DNA of 41,389 nucleotides from Rhizobium sp. Q54 (GTDB lineage: Bacteria > Pseudomonadota > Alphaproteobacteria > UBA2966 > CAIVPW01): assembly GCA_945904955.1 (NCBI GenBank), contig CAMDPO010000020.1:1-41389 (forward strand), written 5' to 3'. Of the stretch, positions 16,782 through 25,122 are shown piece by piece. The notes beneath the pieces are model-generated. The model was not told the origin of the DNA, did no database searches, and was given only the letters and a program-made list of their open reading frames with translations. The number at the start of each line of letters is the position of its first letter. Within the stretch, counting starts at the first letter, position 1. A program made the position numbers and the translations under genes.

Positions 16782-17960
16782 CTACATGCGCCCCGTTGAA
16801 CCAATTGCGACGACGAGAACTTCGAATCCCTCGCCGCCTAGCCGTACATTGCCAATGGCGACCGTTCGGCCGTCCGGATTGACGGCAACCGCCGTGAAGT
16901 AGGTGGACTCAGACGACAGGCGCCCGACTTCGCGCGGCCCTTCGGTGTCCCACACCCAGAACCGGCCCGGCCTGTTGCGCGTGCCGGACAGCGCAACAAC
17001 TCCGCCGCCCGAAGAGAGCGCGTAGGGGGTGTCGACTGCGACCCTGAATGACAATGCTTTGTTGCCGCTGGCGAGGTCCCAGATGCGCACTGGATCGCCG
17101 TCCACTAGCTGGCGAGAACGGAGCGTCGTCCGGTTGAAGCCTCTGTCGACCTGTGATGCCGTGGACACGATGCGATTGCTGCCGACGAAGGCCAGATGCG
17201 TGACAATGGATTGGTGGACACCGTCAAGCATCGTCACCAATCGTCCGCTCGCTGCGTCGTAGATGCGGATTTGCCCATGCGGCAAGCCCACGTCGTCGCC
17301 GCCATAAGGACTCGAACGCCCAACCGCGATCAGGGTCCCAGTTCGATCGAACGCTAGAGCACGGCTGCCGTCGACCGGCCAGGAATCGATCAGCTGCCAA
17401 GTGCGCGTGTCGTACACAGCGATCAGGTACCGAGGCGTTGCCGATTCGTTGTTTTGGTACAGCACGGCAAGGCGCTCGCCTGCGACGGCGAAGTCCCGCA
17501 AGCCGATCCGGTTTGCGGGCGCGTCCGGGCCAAGTAGGACGGCGTCGATTGCTCCCGTTTCGATGTTCCACGCGCCGAGCTCAACGCGCTTCCCTCCAAT
17601 CATGCGAGGCGCGTTAACAACGTCAGCGGGCACGATCACGTGCTTGCCGTCGCCGCTGAAAGCGAGCGATACGCCGCCGCCAAATCGACCCCAGCTCTTG
17701 TCGCGCAACTCGCGTACTTTGCGGCCACTCGTCGTGTCCCACACCGCGTAGGAGCCGTCGCCGCTGTCGACGGCGAGAAGGCGTCCGTCCGGACTCCAGG
17801 CAAGATGAAAGGCTCCCTGCTGCGCCAGGCGTTGGACGATGCGCAGGTCGCCTTCGACGGTCGGCTCGTCGGCACCGGTGCTGATGCCGCTCGCGCAGCC
17901 GACGCCGATAAGGGTCAGCGCGAATAGCGCCGCCATCGATGCTCTACGGTACATGCCCAT
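16782..17960 (-). CDS. WD40-like beta-propeller lipoprotein
   Basis: This protein of about 392 residues has a signal sequence ending in a lipobox (ALTLIGVGC). It is followed by repeated blades with the WD40/YVTN pattern: FHLAWSPDGRLLAV...YAVWDTTSG, VSLAFSGDGKHVIV...AWNIETG, ALAFDRTGTLIAV...IRIYDAASG, THLAFVGSNRIV...VRIWDLASG and a closing AVAVNPDGRTVAIG. About seven blades can be accommodated. It probably sits in the outer membrane facing the periplasm as an interaction platform. ATG 17960 has GAGGG at 10 nt; GTG 17966 is the alternative. It lies between the HlyD remnant and the hydrolase gene, all on the minus strand with short gaps. Confidence 0.75.
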   Translation of the reverse strand: MGMYRRASMAALFALTLIGVGCASGISTGADEPTVEGDLRIVQRLAQQGAFHLAWSPDGRLLAVDSGDGSYAVWDTTSGRKVRELRDKSWGRFGGGVSLAFSGDGKHVIVPADVVNAPRMIGGKRVELGAWNIETGAIDAVLLGPDAPANRIGLRDFAVAGERLAVLYQNNESATPRYLIAVYDTRTWQLIDSWPVDGSRALAFDRTGTLIAVGRSSPYGGDDVGLPHGQIRIYDAASGRLVTMLDGVHQSIVTHLAFVGSNRIVSTASQVDRGFNRTTLRSRQLVDGDPVRIWDLASGNKALSFRVAVDTPYALSSGGGVVALSGTRNRPGRFWVWDTEGPREVGRLSSESTYFTAVAVNPDGRTVAIGNVRLGGEGFEVLVVAIGSTGRM

Positions 17961-18001
17961 TTTCACAACACCCTCTTCACTCGCGATCGATTCGCTCGCC
18001 C

Positions 18002-18766
18002 TTACCGTTCGCGCACGCTTTCTTGCTGGTACCGCAGAATCGGCGACAGCAAGTATTCGATGAACCGACGCGTGTCGGTCTTGATCTCGGCAGTCACCGT
18101 CATGCCGGCGCCCAGTTGCGCCGGCCGACCGGCGACGTCGACGACGACGGTGTCGAGGCTGATGCGCGCCGCATAAACGAGGCCGAGCTTGTCGTCCTTG
18201 ACGGCGTCGCGTGAAATCGAGACCAACCGACCCGGGACCGTGCCGTACTTGGTGAACAGGAAGGCATCGAGCTTGATCGCCACCTTCTGGCCGACGGCCA
18301 GGAAGCCGATGTCGCGGTTGAGCACCATTGCCTCGACCTCGAGCTGATCGTCGGGCGCCGCCAGCATCATCAGCACCTGAGCCGCCGTCACTACGCCGCC
18401 GAGCGTATGGACGGCGAGTTGTTGCACCACGCCGTCGATCGGCGCATGCTGCGTCTGCAGACCGCGGCGTTGGTCCGCTTTCAGGATTTCTTGCGCCAGG
18501 GCAGCGATGCGCTTGTCGACTTCGCCGAGCTCGGTGAGCGCGCGGGTACGAAACTCCGCTTCAACGTGCGCGCGCTGCCGCTCGAGGCCAACGGCGCCAG
18601 ACAACATTTCATCGCGACGCGCCAGGAGCCCCGCCAAATCCTGCTGCTGGTTGATAGCCTGCTCCTGAGTCTCGAGCGCTGTCAGCCGCGGGAAAAGTCC
18701 TTGTTCGGCAAGCTGCATGCGCACATCGGCCCGCTCGCGTACCAGTGGCAAGGTCGTGATCGGCAA
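18002..18766 (-). pseudogene. HlyD-family type I secretion adaptor, C-terminal fragment
   Basis: About 254 residues correspond to the C-terminal half of a membrane-fusion (adaptor) protein of type I secretion. They include the long helical hairpin (RLTALETQEQAINQQQDL through ALAQEILKADQRRG), the barrel/lipoyl return APIDGVVQQLAVHTLGGVV, and the C-terminal PGRLVSISRDAV ... GAGMTVTAEIKTDTRRFIEYLLSPI ending typical of HlyD/PrtE. Family members are 420-480 residues and have an N-terminal membrane anchor, which is missing here: upstream the frame meets TAG near 18790. No ABC transporter gene is present. The fragment is unlikely to function. Confidence 0.8.
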
Positions 18767-19049
18767 GGACGAGGTGGAGATTAACCTCCTCTACCTCCCT
18801 CCAAGGTCGCCTGACGGCGACAACAACGGCGGCTCCTCCGGAGCCGCAAACGGGTCTTCTCCCTTAACAACCCTCAGCCCAAACCGCGGCAAGAAGGCTC
18901 CGAAACTTCATCTATTCGGGTTGTCTGCCCCGGGGCGAGGCGACGTTCCGCGCTCTGTCAGGGGAGACCACGCTCCTGCTTGTCGGCTTGGCGGTCCTTG
19001 TCGTGGTGGTCGTTGCACGTCTGATCGTGCGGGCGCGCCGCCAGGTACC
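18740..19049 (+). other. Gene debris beyond the HlyD break
   Basis: No intact gene is supported between 18767 and 19239. On the plus strand from about 18745 one frame reads GKVVIGKDEVEINLLYLPP, which resembles the C-terminal part of some large serine recombinases. From 18868 another frame without a start codon ends in FRALSGETTLLLVGLAV-type hydrophobic sequence with an Arg-rich tail (stop TGA 19051). Both are best seen as fragments. Their position suggests that a recombination event cut the HlyD gene near 18755. Confidence 0.3.
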
Positions 19050-19078
19050 TTGACCATCGACGATACGTATGCTACATT
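19050..19078 (+). promoter_or_regulatory. Sigma70-type promoter overlapping a TACGTA operator-like motif
   Basis: -35 TTGACC (19050-19055) and -10 TACATT (19073-19078) are spaced by 17 bp. The -10 lies within TACGTATGCTACATTACGTA (19064-19083), two TACGTA palindromes 8 bp apart, an arrangement suited to a TetR-like dimeric repressor. The 17-mer GTATGCTACATTACGTA recurs exactly on the minus strand at 32069-32085 with an equivalent -35. It is oriented towards the deacetylase-like gene, with about 155 nt of leader. Confidence 0.65.
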
Positions 19079-19239
19079 ACGTATTGTGACCCGCCAGCCT
19101 CAACAGCGGAAACGGTGGGCGCCCAGGGCACCGAGCGCCTGTGAACTGGCCGGCTCGATAAGGAGACCCGCGAGACACCGGCGACCATAGATCGCCCATA
19201 TTCCCCATATTTCGTTTCTTTTTCGCACGGAGACCGACC

Positions 19240-20169
19240 CTGACCACGGCCGTCTTCACCCACCCCGATTGCCTCCTCCATCGCATGGAGCCGGGGCACT
19301 ATGAGTCGCCCCAGCGTCTCGAGGCGGTGCTGGCGGCGCTGCGCGCGCCCGCCTTCGCGTCGCTCCAGTGGCGGGAAGCGCCCGAGGCATCGCGCGACGC
19401 CCTCGGCCGCGTCCATGACCCGCGTTATGTCGATGCCGTCCTCGCCGCGGTCCCGACTGAAGGGTACGTGCGCATCGATCCCGATACCGCCATGGGCGCC
19501 GGCACCGGCGTCGCCATGCTGCGCGCGGCGGGCGCGGGCACAGCCGCCGTGGATGCCGTCATGGCGGGCGAGGCGCGCAACGCCTTCTGCGCGGTGCGGC
19601 CGCCGGGCCATCACGCCGAGCGCGCCCGCGCCATGGGCTTCTGCTTTTTCAACAACATCGCCGTGGCCGCGCTGCACGCGCGTGCGCGTGGGCTGCGCCG
19701 GGTCGCGGTGATCGACTTCGACGTCCACCACGGCAACGGCACCCAGCATTCGTTCGAGCAGGACCGCGCGCTGTTCTACGCCAGCACCCACCAGGACCCG
19801 TTCTATCCCGGCACCGGTCACGCCGACGAGCAGGGGGTTGCCGGCAACATCGTCAACGTGCCGGTGCGCGGCGGCGCGGATGGTGCGGTGGTGCGGCGCG
19901 CCTATGCCGACGTCATCCTGCCCAAGCTCGATGCTTTCGCACCGGAGTTCGTGTTGATCTCGGCGGGCTTCGACGCCCATCACGCCGATCCGCTCGGCGG
20001 CTTGGGCCTGACCGAGGACGACTACGCCTGGATCACGCGCGAGCTGTGCGCGGTCGCTGCGCGCCACGCTGGTGGCCGCGTGGTCTCGGCGCTGGAAGGC
20101 GGCTATGACCTCGACGCCCTGGGCGCGTCGGCGGCGTCCCACGTGCGCGAGTTGATGGCGGCAGCATGA
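19240..20169 (+). CDS. Histone-deacetylase-superfamily protein (class II-like amidohydrolase)
   Basis: A Zn-dependent deacetylase of about 309 residues, the normal length of bacterial class II HDAC-like enzymes (acetylpolyamine or protein deacetylation; substrate unknown). Motifs are RPPGHHAERARAMGFCFFNN, the metal-binding DFDVHHGNGTQH, SAGFDAHHADPLGG and LEGGYDL. The first ATG (19285) would remove the conserved start TAVFTHPDCLLHRM. An in-frame CTG at 19240, with GGAG at 19229-19232, restores it and is the best-supported start. A consensus promoter lies about 155 bp upstream. In related genomes this gene often precedes xseB; here a toxin-antitoxin pair separates them. Confidence 0.92.
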   Translation: MTTAVFTHPDCLLHRMEPGHYESPQRLEAVLAALRAPAFASLQWREAPEASRDALGRVHDPRYVDAVLAAVPTEGYVRIDPDTAMGAGTGVAMLRAAGAGTAAVDAVMAGEARNAFCAVRPPGHHAERARAMGFCFFNNIAVAALHARARGLRRVAVIDFDVHHGNGTQHSFEQDRALFYASTHQDPFYPGTGHADEQGVAGNIVNVPVRGGADGAVVRRAYADVILPKLDAFAPEFVLISAGFDAHHADPLGGLGLTEDDYAWITRELCAVAARHAGGRVVSALEGGYDLDALGASAASHVRELMAAA

Positions 20170-20177
20170 GGGCGCCG

Positions 20178-20205
20178 TTGACCAAGGCCAATTTTTGGCT
20201 ATTCT
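20178..20205 (+). promoter_or_regulatory. Promoter of the toxin-antitoxin pair
   Basis: -35 TTGACC (20178-20183), 16-bp spacer, -10 TATTCT (20200-20205). Transcription would begin near 20212, only a few bases before the in-frame GTG 20215, so either that start is leaderless or ATG 20236 is used. Confidence 0.55.
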
Positions 20206-20235
20206 GGCTCAATTGTGGACTTTGCGGGTCTGACA

Positions 20236-20646
20236 ATGGAATACACGCCTCACGACATTGCCGTCGCCTTGGACCTGAGTGCCAAAACGGTCCGTCACTA
20301 CATGCGCGAGCAGGGCATTCGCGTCGGCAAGGGCGGACGCCACGTTCTCGATAAGAAAACCTATGAACGGTTGCTTCGTGAGCTGAGGGCGAGGCACGCG
20401 TCAGACCCGTCCGCTTGGTCTGTGGCAGATGCCAAGAACCGGTTCAGCACTGTTGTCACCCTTGCGTTGACCAAGGGGCCGCAGCGCGTGCGTCGCCGTG
20501 ACGAGAGCGTCGTTGTCCTCGCTGAGTCCGAATATCGCAGGCTGACAGGAAGCCCGTCGTTCAAGCAACACTTGCTGGGCGGGCCCTCGTTGGAGGGCCT
20601 CGATCTGGCGCGCGACAAGACTCCGCCGCGTGACGCAGACCTGTGA
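20236..20646 (+). CDS. Antitoxin: Phd/YefM domain with N-terminal helix-turn-helix-like segment
   Basis: This protein of about 136 residues has two parts. Residues 1-50 (MEYTPHDIAVALDLSAKTVR, then an Arg/Lys-rich RVGKGGRHVLDKKTYERLL) look like a helix-turn-helix or chromatin-protein-like DNA-binding segment. Residues about 58-100 (WSVADAKNRFSTVVTLAL ... GPQRV ... VVVLAESEYRRL) match Phd/YefM antitoxins. The C-terminal tail should bind the toxin. The toxin gene starts inside the stop (GTGA), a typical cognate pair. GTG 20215 would add seven residues. Phd antitoxins are normally 75-90 residues, so the N-terminal extension is unusual. Autorepression of the upstream promoter is expected. Confidence 0.8.
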   Translation: MEYTPHDIAVALDLSAKTVRHYMREQGIRVGKGGRHVLDKKTYERLLRELRARHASDPSAWSVADAKNRFSTVVTLALTKGPQRVRRRDESVVVLAESEYRRLTGSPSFKQHLLGGPSLEGLDLARDKTPPRDADL

Positions 20647-21053
20647 AACTGCTCCTCGATACGTCTGCGCTTTCCGAGGCGCGCCGGCCCGACGGCGACC
20701 CGCGCATCAAGTCAGCGCTCGCTGCCGTTCCTGAGGATGGTCTGTTTCTTAGCGTGATCACCCTCGGCGAAATCGCCAAGGGTGTCGCGTTGCTAGTTGA
20801 GGGCGCGCAGCGCCGTAACCTCTCGGCCTGGCTAAGGACCATCGAGCAACAGTTCGTCGACCGCTTGCTGCCTGTCGACAGGGAAGTCGGGGTGCTGTGG
20901 GGCGAACTGAGTGCCCGCGCGCAACGCGCAGGTCATAGCGTGGGTGCTGCTGACGGCCTGATCGCTGCTACTGCGATGCGCCACGGCCTTCGCATCCTGA
21001 CCCGCAACGTCCGAGACTTTGCGCCGCTGGGCGTCGTGGTGGTCGAGGTCTAG
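20643..21053 (+). CDS. PIN-domain ribonuclease toxin (VapC/FitB-like)
   Basis: A 136-residue PIN-domain protein, normal toxin length. The acidic site is visible: Asp6 in LLLDTSALSEARRP, Glu in VITLGEIAKGV, Asp in AADGLIAATAM and Asp in NVRDFAPLGV. Such toxins cleave RNA (often tRNA or rRNA) with Mg2+. The GTG start overlaps the antitoxin stop by 4 nt, so it is translationally coupled. The pair is inserted between the deacetylase-like gene and the xseB operon. Confidence 0.92.
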   Translation: MKLLLDTSALSEARRPDGDPRIKSALAAVPEDGLFLSVITLGEIAKGVALLVEGAQRRNLSAWLRTIEQQFVDRLLPVDREVGVLWGELSARAQRAGHSVGAADGLIAATAMRHGLRILTRNVRDFAPLGVVVVEV

Positions 21054-21136
21054 CGAGCCAAGGCTCGGCTCAGGTGCCGAATTGCTGGCGGTCTAGCCCA
21101 TCAGGCGAGGGCCTTATTTTCGCCGGCAGCCGCCCT

Positions 21137-21165
21137 TTGCAGCCCTTCCGGGCGGCGACTACACT
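21137..21165 (+). promoter_or_regulatory. Promoter of the xseB-ispA-dxs-tlyA operon
   Basis: -35 TTGCAG (21137-21142) and -10 TACACT (21160-21165) are spaced by exactly 17 bp, about 55 bp before the xseB start. This is the only good promoter upstream of a run of five tightly packed genes. Confidence 0.65.
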
Positions 21166-21219
21166 CGGCTCGTTGCGCTGCTTCGGGCCGAGCGGTGATC
21201 AGGTAGCTTGGAGCAAATC

Positions 21220-21501
21220 ATGGCGCGCGAGCAGAAGACCCAAGACAGTCCGGCCCCACAAGACGTTCCGGCCGACATCCGCAGCATGACCTTCGAGCGG
21301 GCGCTGGAAGACCTGGAAGAGATCGTCCGCCGCCTCGAAAGCGGCGAGGTCAGCCTGGAAGAGTCGATCGCCACCTACACGCGCGGCACCCAGCTCAAGC
21401 GCCACTGCGAATCGAAGCTCGAGTCGGCGCGCGAGCAAGTCGAGCGCATCGAGTTGCGCCCCGGCGGCGTCATCGCCACCGCGCCGATGCAGACGGACTG
21501 A
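21220..21501 (+). CDS. xseB: Exodeoxyribonuclease VII small subunit
   Basis: This 93-residue protein is the small subunit of exonuclease VII, which degrades single-stranded DNA with the XseA large subunit (not in this window). The signature MTFERALEDLEEIVRRLESG-EVSLEES is clear, followed by the coiled C-terminal helix (LKRHCESKLESAREQVERIE). ATG 21220 has GGAG 9 nt upstream; TTG 21208 is an unlikely alternative. It is the first gene of an operon with ispA and dxs, an order common in Alpha- and Gammaproteobacteria. Confidence 0.95.
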   Translation: MAREQKTQDSPAPQDVPADIRSMTFERALEDLEEIVRRLESGEVSLEESIATYTRGTQLKRHCESKLESAREQVERIELRPGGVIATAPMQTD

Positions 21502-21509
21502 GAGGTCAG

Positions 21510-22421
21510 TTGTCGATCCAGCTCGGCAAAGGCGTCGCCAGCGTCGCGGAGGTCATGACCGCCGCGACCGCAGAGATCGACGGCGTGCTGCAGAACCTGC
21601 TGCCAGAGCCGAGCGGGCCCGAGCGCCGTCTCGCCGAGGCGATGCGCTACAGCGTGCTCGCTCCCGGCAAGCGCTTCCGACCCATCCTCGCGCTCGCCAC
21701 CGCCGAGCTGTTCAACGTGCCGCGCCGCGCCGCGCTGCGCGTCGCCGTGGCCGTCGAGCTCGCCCACACCTACTCGCTCGTGCATGACGACCTGCCGTGC
21801 ATGGACGACGACGACATGCGTCGCGGCCAGCCGTCGCTCCACAAGAAGTTCGACGAGGCTACCGCCGTGTTGGCGGGTGATGCCCTGCTGCCGCTCGCCT
21901 TCGAGATCATGGCGCACGTCGAGACGCACGCAGATGCCGAGGTGCGCGTCGAGCTCGTGCGCGCCCTCGCCGAGGCGGCCGGTCCGCGCGGCATGGTCGG
22001 CGGCCAGATGATCGACCTGACGGTCGAGCACAAGCCGGCCGATATCGGCACCATCACGCGCATGCAGCAACTCAAGACCGGCGCGCTCATCGCGTTCGCT
22101 TGCGAAGCCGGCGCGGTGCTGGGCAAGGCGCCGACCTCGGCGCGCCACGCGTTGCGCGCCTACGCCCGCGACCTCGGCCTCGCCTTTCAGATCGTTGACG
22201 ATCTCCTCGACGTCGAGGGCTCCCAAGAGGAGACCGGCAAGCGCGTCGGCAAGGACGCGAGCCTGGGCAAGGCCACCTTCGTCGCCCTGCTCGGCATCGA
22301 CCGCGCCCGCACCCAGGCTGCTATACTGGCGGACCAGGCAGTTGCCCACCTCGACGTGTTCGGCGAACGCGCCGCGTTCCTTAAGCGTCTCGCCCGCTTT
22401 GTCGTGCAGCGGAGCCACTAG
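21510..22421 (+). CDS. ispA: Farnesyl/geranyl diphosphate synthase (polyprenyl synthetase)
   Basis: This 303-residue trans-prenyltransferase condenses DMAPP/GPP with IPP to farnesyl diphosphate for quinones, undecaprenyl carrier and hopanoids. The first Asp-rich motif is HDDLPCMDDDDMRRG and the second is FQIVDDLLD; GKRFRP and GGQMIDL are also present. The start is TTG 21510 with GAGAGG just upstream and 8 bp after the xseB stop. The final helix ends RFVVQRSH. Chain length is inferred from operon context and family, not proved. Confidence 0.94.
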   Translation: MSIQLGKGVASVAEVMTAATAEIDGVLQNLLPEPSGPERRLAEAMRYSVLAPGKRFRPILALATAELFNVPRRAALRVAVAVELAHTYSLVHDDLPCMDDDDMRRGQPSLHKKFDEATAVLAGDALLPLAFEIMAHVETHADAEVRVELVRALAEAAGPRGMVGGQMIDLTVEHKPADIGTITRMQQLKTGALIAFACEAGAVLGKAPTSARHALRAYARDLGLAFQIVDDLLDVEGSQEETGKRVGKDASLGKATFVALLGIDRARTQAAILADQAVAHLDVFGERAAFLKRLARFVVQRSH

Positions 22422-22460
22422 TAGCGCGCGGCCGATAGTAGAAGCCAACAAGAAGAGCCG

Positions 22461-24380
22461 ATGCCCTACTCACGCGCGACCGAACTGCTCGACACCGTCC
22501 CGACGCCTGCCGACCTGCGCAAGCTCAAGCCGGCGCAGCTGCAGGAGCTCGCCGACGAGGTGCGCGGCGAAGTCGTGCGCGCCGTGTCGCGTACTGGCGG
22601 CCACCTCGGCGCCGGGCTCGGCGTGGTCGAACTGACGGTCGCGCTGCACTACGTCTTCGAAACGCCGCGCGACCGCCTCATCTGGGACGTCGGCCACCAG
22701 GCCCACGCCCACAAGATCCTCACGGCGCGCCGCGATCGCATCAACACCATGCGCCAGCCCGGTGGCCTGTCCGGGTTCACCAAGCGCGACGAGAGCGAGT
22801 ACGACCCGTTCGGCGCCGCGCACTCGTCCACCTCGATCTCTGCCGGCCTCGGCATGGCGGTGGCACGCGACCTGTCGGGCGGCGACCACAACGTGGTGTG
22901 CGTCATCGGTGACGGCGCCATGACCGCCGGCATGGCCTACGAGGCGATGAACAATGCCGGCGCGATGGCGTCGCGCCTGATCGTCATCCTCAACGACAAT
23001 GACATGTCGATCTCGCGCAACGTCGGCTCGATGCGCGCGTATCTCTCGCGCCTGATCTCGTCGCGCCAGTACCGCGGCTTCCGCACCATGGCCAAGCGCG
23101 TCGCCGACCGCTTGCCGCGCACCGTGCGCAACGCCGCCCGCCGCGCCGAGGAGTACGCGCGCGGCATGGCCACCGGCGGCACGCTGTTCGAGGAGCTCGG
23201 CTTCTATTACGTCGGCCCGCTCGACGGCCACAACATCGACCAGCTCCTGCCGGTGCTGCAGAACGTGCGCGACTTCCGCGGGCCGGGCCCGGTGCTCATC
23301 CACGTGCGCACCCAGAAGGGCCACGGCTACAAGCCGGCCGAAGAGTCGCCGGACAAGTTCCACGGCGTCGGCAAGTTCGACCTCGTCACCGGCACCCAAG
23401 CGTCCGCCAAGGCTGGCGCGCCGACCTACACCAACGTCTTCGCCGAGCAGCTGATCGCCCAGGCCGAGCGCGACCCGCGCATCGTCGCCATCACCGCGGC
23501 GATGCCGGCCGGCACCGGGCTGCACAAGTTCGCCGAACGTTTCCCCGATCGCTGCTTCGATGTCGGCATCGCCGAGCAGCACGCGGTCACCTTCGCCGCC
23601 GGCCTCGCCGCCGAAGGCTACAAGCCGTTCGCCGCCATCTACTCGACCTTCCTGCAGCGCGCCTACGACCAAGTGGTCCACGACGTCGCCTTGCAGAAGC
23701 TACCCGTGCGTTTCGCCATCGACCGTGCCGGACTGGTCGGCGCCGATGGCGCCACCCACGCCGGCGCCTATGACGTCGGCATGCTCGCCGCCTTGCCGGG
23801 CTTCGTGGTGATGGCGCCGGCCGACGAGGCCGAGCTCGCTCGCATGATCGCGACCGCAGTCGCTATCGATGACCGCCCCAGTGCGTTCCGCTACCCGCGC
23901 GGCGAGGCGACCGGTGTCGCCATTCCCGCCAACCCGGAGCCCCTCGAGATCGGCCGCGGCCGCGTCTTGCGCGAGGGCACTGCCGTCGCGCTCTTGTCGC
24001 TCGGCACGCGCCTCGGCGAATGCCTGCGCGCCGCCGACGAGCTGGCTGCTCTCGGTCTCTCCACCACCGTCGCCGACGCGCGCTTCGCCAAGCCGGTCGA
24101 TGCCGACCTCATCCGCCGCCTGGCGCAATCGCATCCGGTGCTGCTCACCGTGGAAGAGTCGGCCATCGGCGGCTTCGCCGCCCAGGTGCTCGACGTGCTC
24201 GCCCGCGACGGTCTGCTCGAGTCGCACCTCAAGGTGCGCACGCTGTTCTTGCCCGACCACTTCATCGACCACGACACGCCGGCGGCGCAGATTGCCGAGG
24301 CCGGTCTGAACGCTGCGGCCATCGTCAACGCGGCCGTCGCCGCGCTCGGTGACGCCGGGATGCGCGCCGCGCGCGCCTGA
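22461..24380 (+). CDS. dxs: 1-deoxy-D-xylulose-5-phosphate synthase
   Basis: This 639-residue enzyme is the thiamine-diphosphate-dependent first step of the MEP isoprenoid pathway (pyruvate + glyceraldehyde-3-phosphate to DXP). Features are [49 protein letters not shown], the ThDP motif [18 protein letters not shown] ending at [21 protein letters not shown], and a transketolase C-terminal domain with FLPDHFIDH. The ATG start lies 40 bp after ispA, consistent with supply of IPP to IspA. Full length, no anomaly. Confidence 0.97.
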   Translation: MPYSRATELLDTVPTPADLRKLKPAQLQELADEVRGEVVRAVSRTGGHLGAGLGVVELTVALHYVFETPRDRLIWDVGHQAHAHKILTARRDRINTMRQPGGLSGFTKRDESEYDPFGAAHSSTSISAGLGMAVARDLSGGDHNVVCVIGDGAMTAGMAYEAMNNAGAMASRLIVILNDNDMSISRNVGSMRAYLSRLISSRQYRGFRTMAKRVADRLPRTVRNAARRAEEYARGMATGGTLFEELGFYYVGPLDGHNIDQLLPVLQNVRDFRGPGPVLIHVRTQKGHGYKPAEESPDKFHGVGKFDLVTGTQASAKAGAPTYTNVFAEQLIAQAERDPRIVAITAAMPAGTGLHKFAERFPDRCFDVGIAEQHAVTFAAGLAAEGYKPFAAIYSTFLQRAYDQVVHDVALQKLPVRFAIDRAGLVGADGATHAGAYDVGMLAALPGFVVMAPADEAELARMIATAVAIDDRPSAFRYPRGEATGVAIPANPEPLEIGRGRVLREGTAVALLSLGTRLGECLRAADELAALGLSTTVADARFAKPVDADLIRRLAQSHPVLLTVEESAIGGFAAQVLDVLARDGLLESHLKVRTLFLPDHFIDHDTPAAQIAEAGLNAAAIVNAAVAALGDAGMRAARA

Positions 24381-24384
24381 CGTT

Positions 24385-25122
24385 GTGAAGACCAAGGCAC
24401 GTCTCGACCAGCTCCTGGTCGACCGCGGCCTCGCCGAGACCAAGTCCAGGGCCCACGCGCTGGTGCTGGCCGGCGTCGTCTTCAGCGGCGAGCAGCGTCT
24501 CGACAAGCCCGGTCACTTGGTCCCGCCCGACACCAAGCTCGAGGTGCGCGGCGCGCCGTACCCCTGGGTCAGCCGCGGCGGCGTCAAGCTGGCCCACGGC
24601 CTCGAACACTTCCGCGTCGATCCCTCCGCGAAGGTCTGCCTCGACGTCGGCGCCTCCACCGGCGGCTTCACGGACGTGCTGCTGCAAGGGGGCGCTGCCA
24701 AGGTCTACGCCGTGGACGTCGGCAAGGCGCAGCTCGACTGGAAGTTGCGCACCGACCCGCGCGTCGTCGTGCTCGAAGGCGTCAACGCACGCACCCTGTC
24801 GTCGGCCGCGGTGCCCGAGCCGGTTGACTTGGTCGTCTGCGACGCCAGCTTCATCGGCCTGGAGGTCGTCCTGCCCGCCGCGCTCGCTCTCGCCAAGCCC
24901 ACCGCCACCCTGATCGCCCTCATCAAGCCGCAGTTCGAGGTCGGACCCGAGCGAGTGGGCAAGGGCGGCGTCGTGCGCGATCCCGCGCTCCACGACGAGG
25001 TTACCGCCCGCATCGCCGCGTGGCTGACGGGCCTCGGCTGGCGCGTCCTCGGCGTCTCGCAAAGCCCGCTGCTCGGCCCCGCCGGCAATGCGGAGTTCCT
25101 CATCGGTGCCAGTCGTGGCTGA
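24385..25122 (+). CDS. tlyA: TlyA-family rRNA (cytidine-2'-O)-methyltransferase / hemolysin-A-like
   Basis: This 245-residue protein has an N-terminal S4 RNA-binding domain (RLDQLLVDRGLAETKSRAHA ... GHLVPPDTKLEV) and an FtsJ-like methyltransferase domain (LDVGASTGGFTDVLLQ, VCDASFIGLEVVLP, IKPQFEVGPERVGKGG). Mycobacterial TlyA methylates 16S and 23S rRNA cytidines; bacterial homologues are usually annotated the same way. GTG 24385, four bases after the dxs stop, is preferred over the ATG at 24349, which lies inside dxs. It overlaps the next gene by 17 bp. Confidence 0.93.
   Translation: MKTKARLDQLLVDRGLAETKSRAHALVLAGVVFSGEQRLDKPGHLVPPDTKLEVRGAPYPWVSRGGVKLAHGLEHFRVDPSAKVCLDVGASTGGFTDVLLQGGAAKVYAVDVGKAQLDWKLRTDPRVVVLEGVNARTLSSAAVPEPVDLVVCDASFIGLEVVLPAALALAKPTATLIALIKPQFEVGPERVGKGGVVRDPALHDEVTARIAAWLTGLGWRVLGVSQSPLLGPAGNAEFLIGASRG

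Noticed and set aside
18717-19190. 158-codon plus-strand frame as an intact gene
   Set aside because: It begins inside the HlyD fragment on the opposite strand and runs through a promoter. Only a short stretch looks protein-like, so it is treated as debris.
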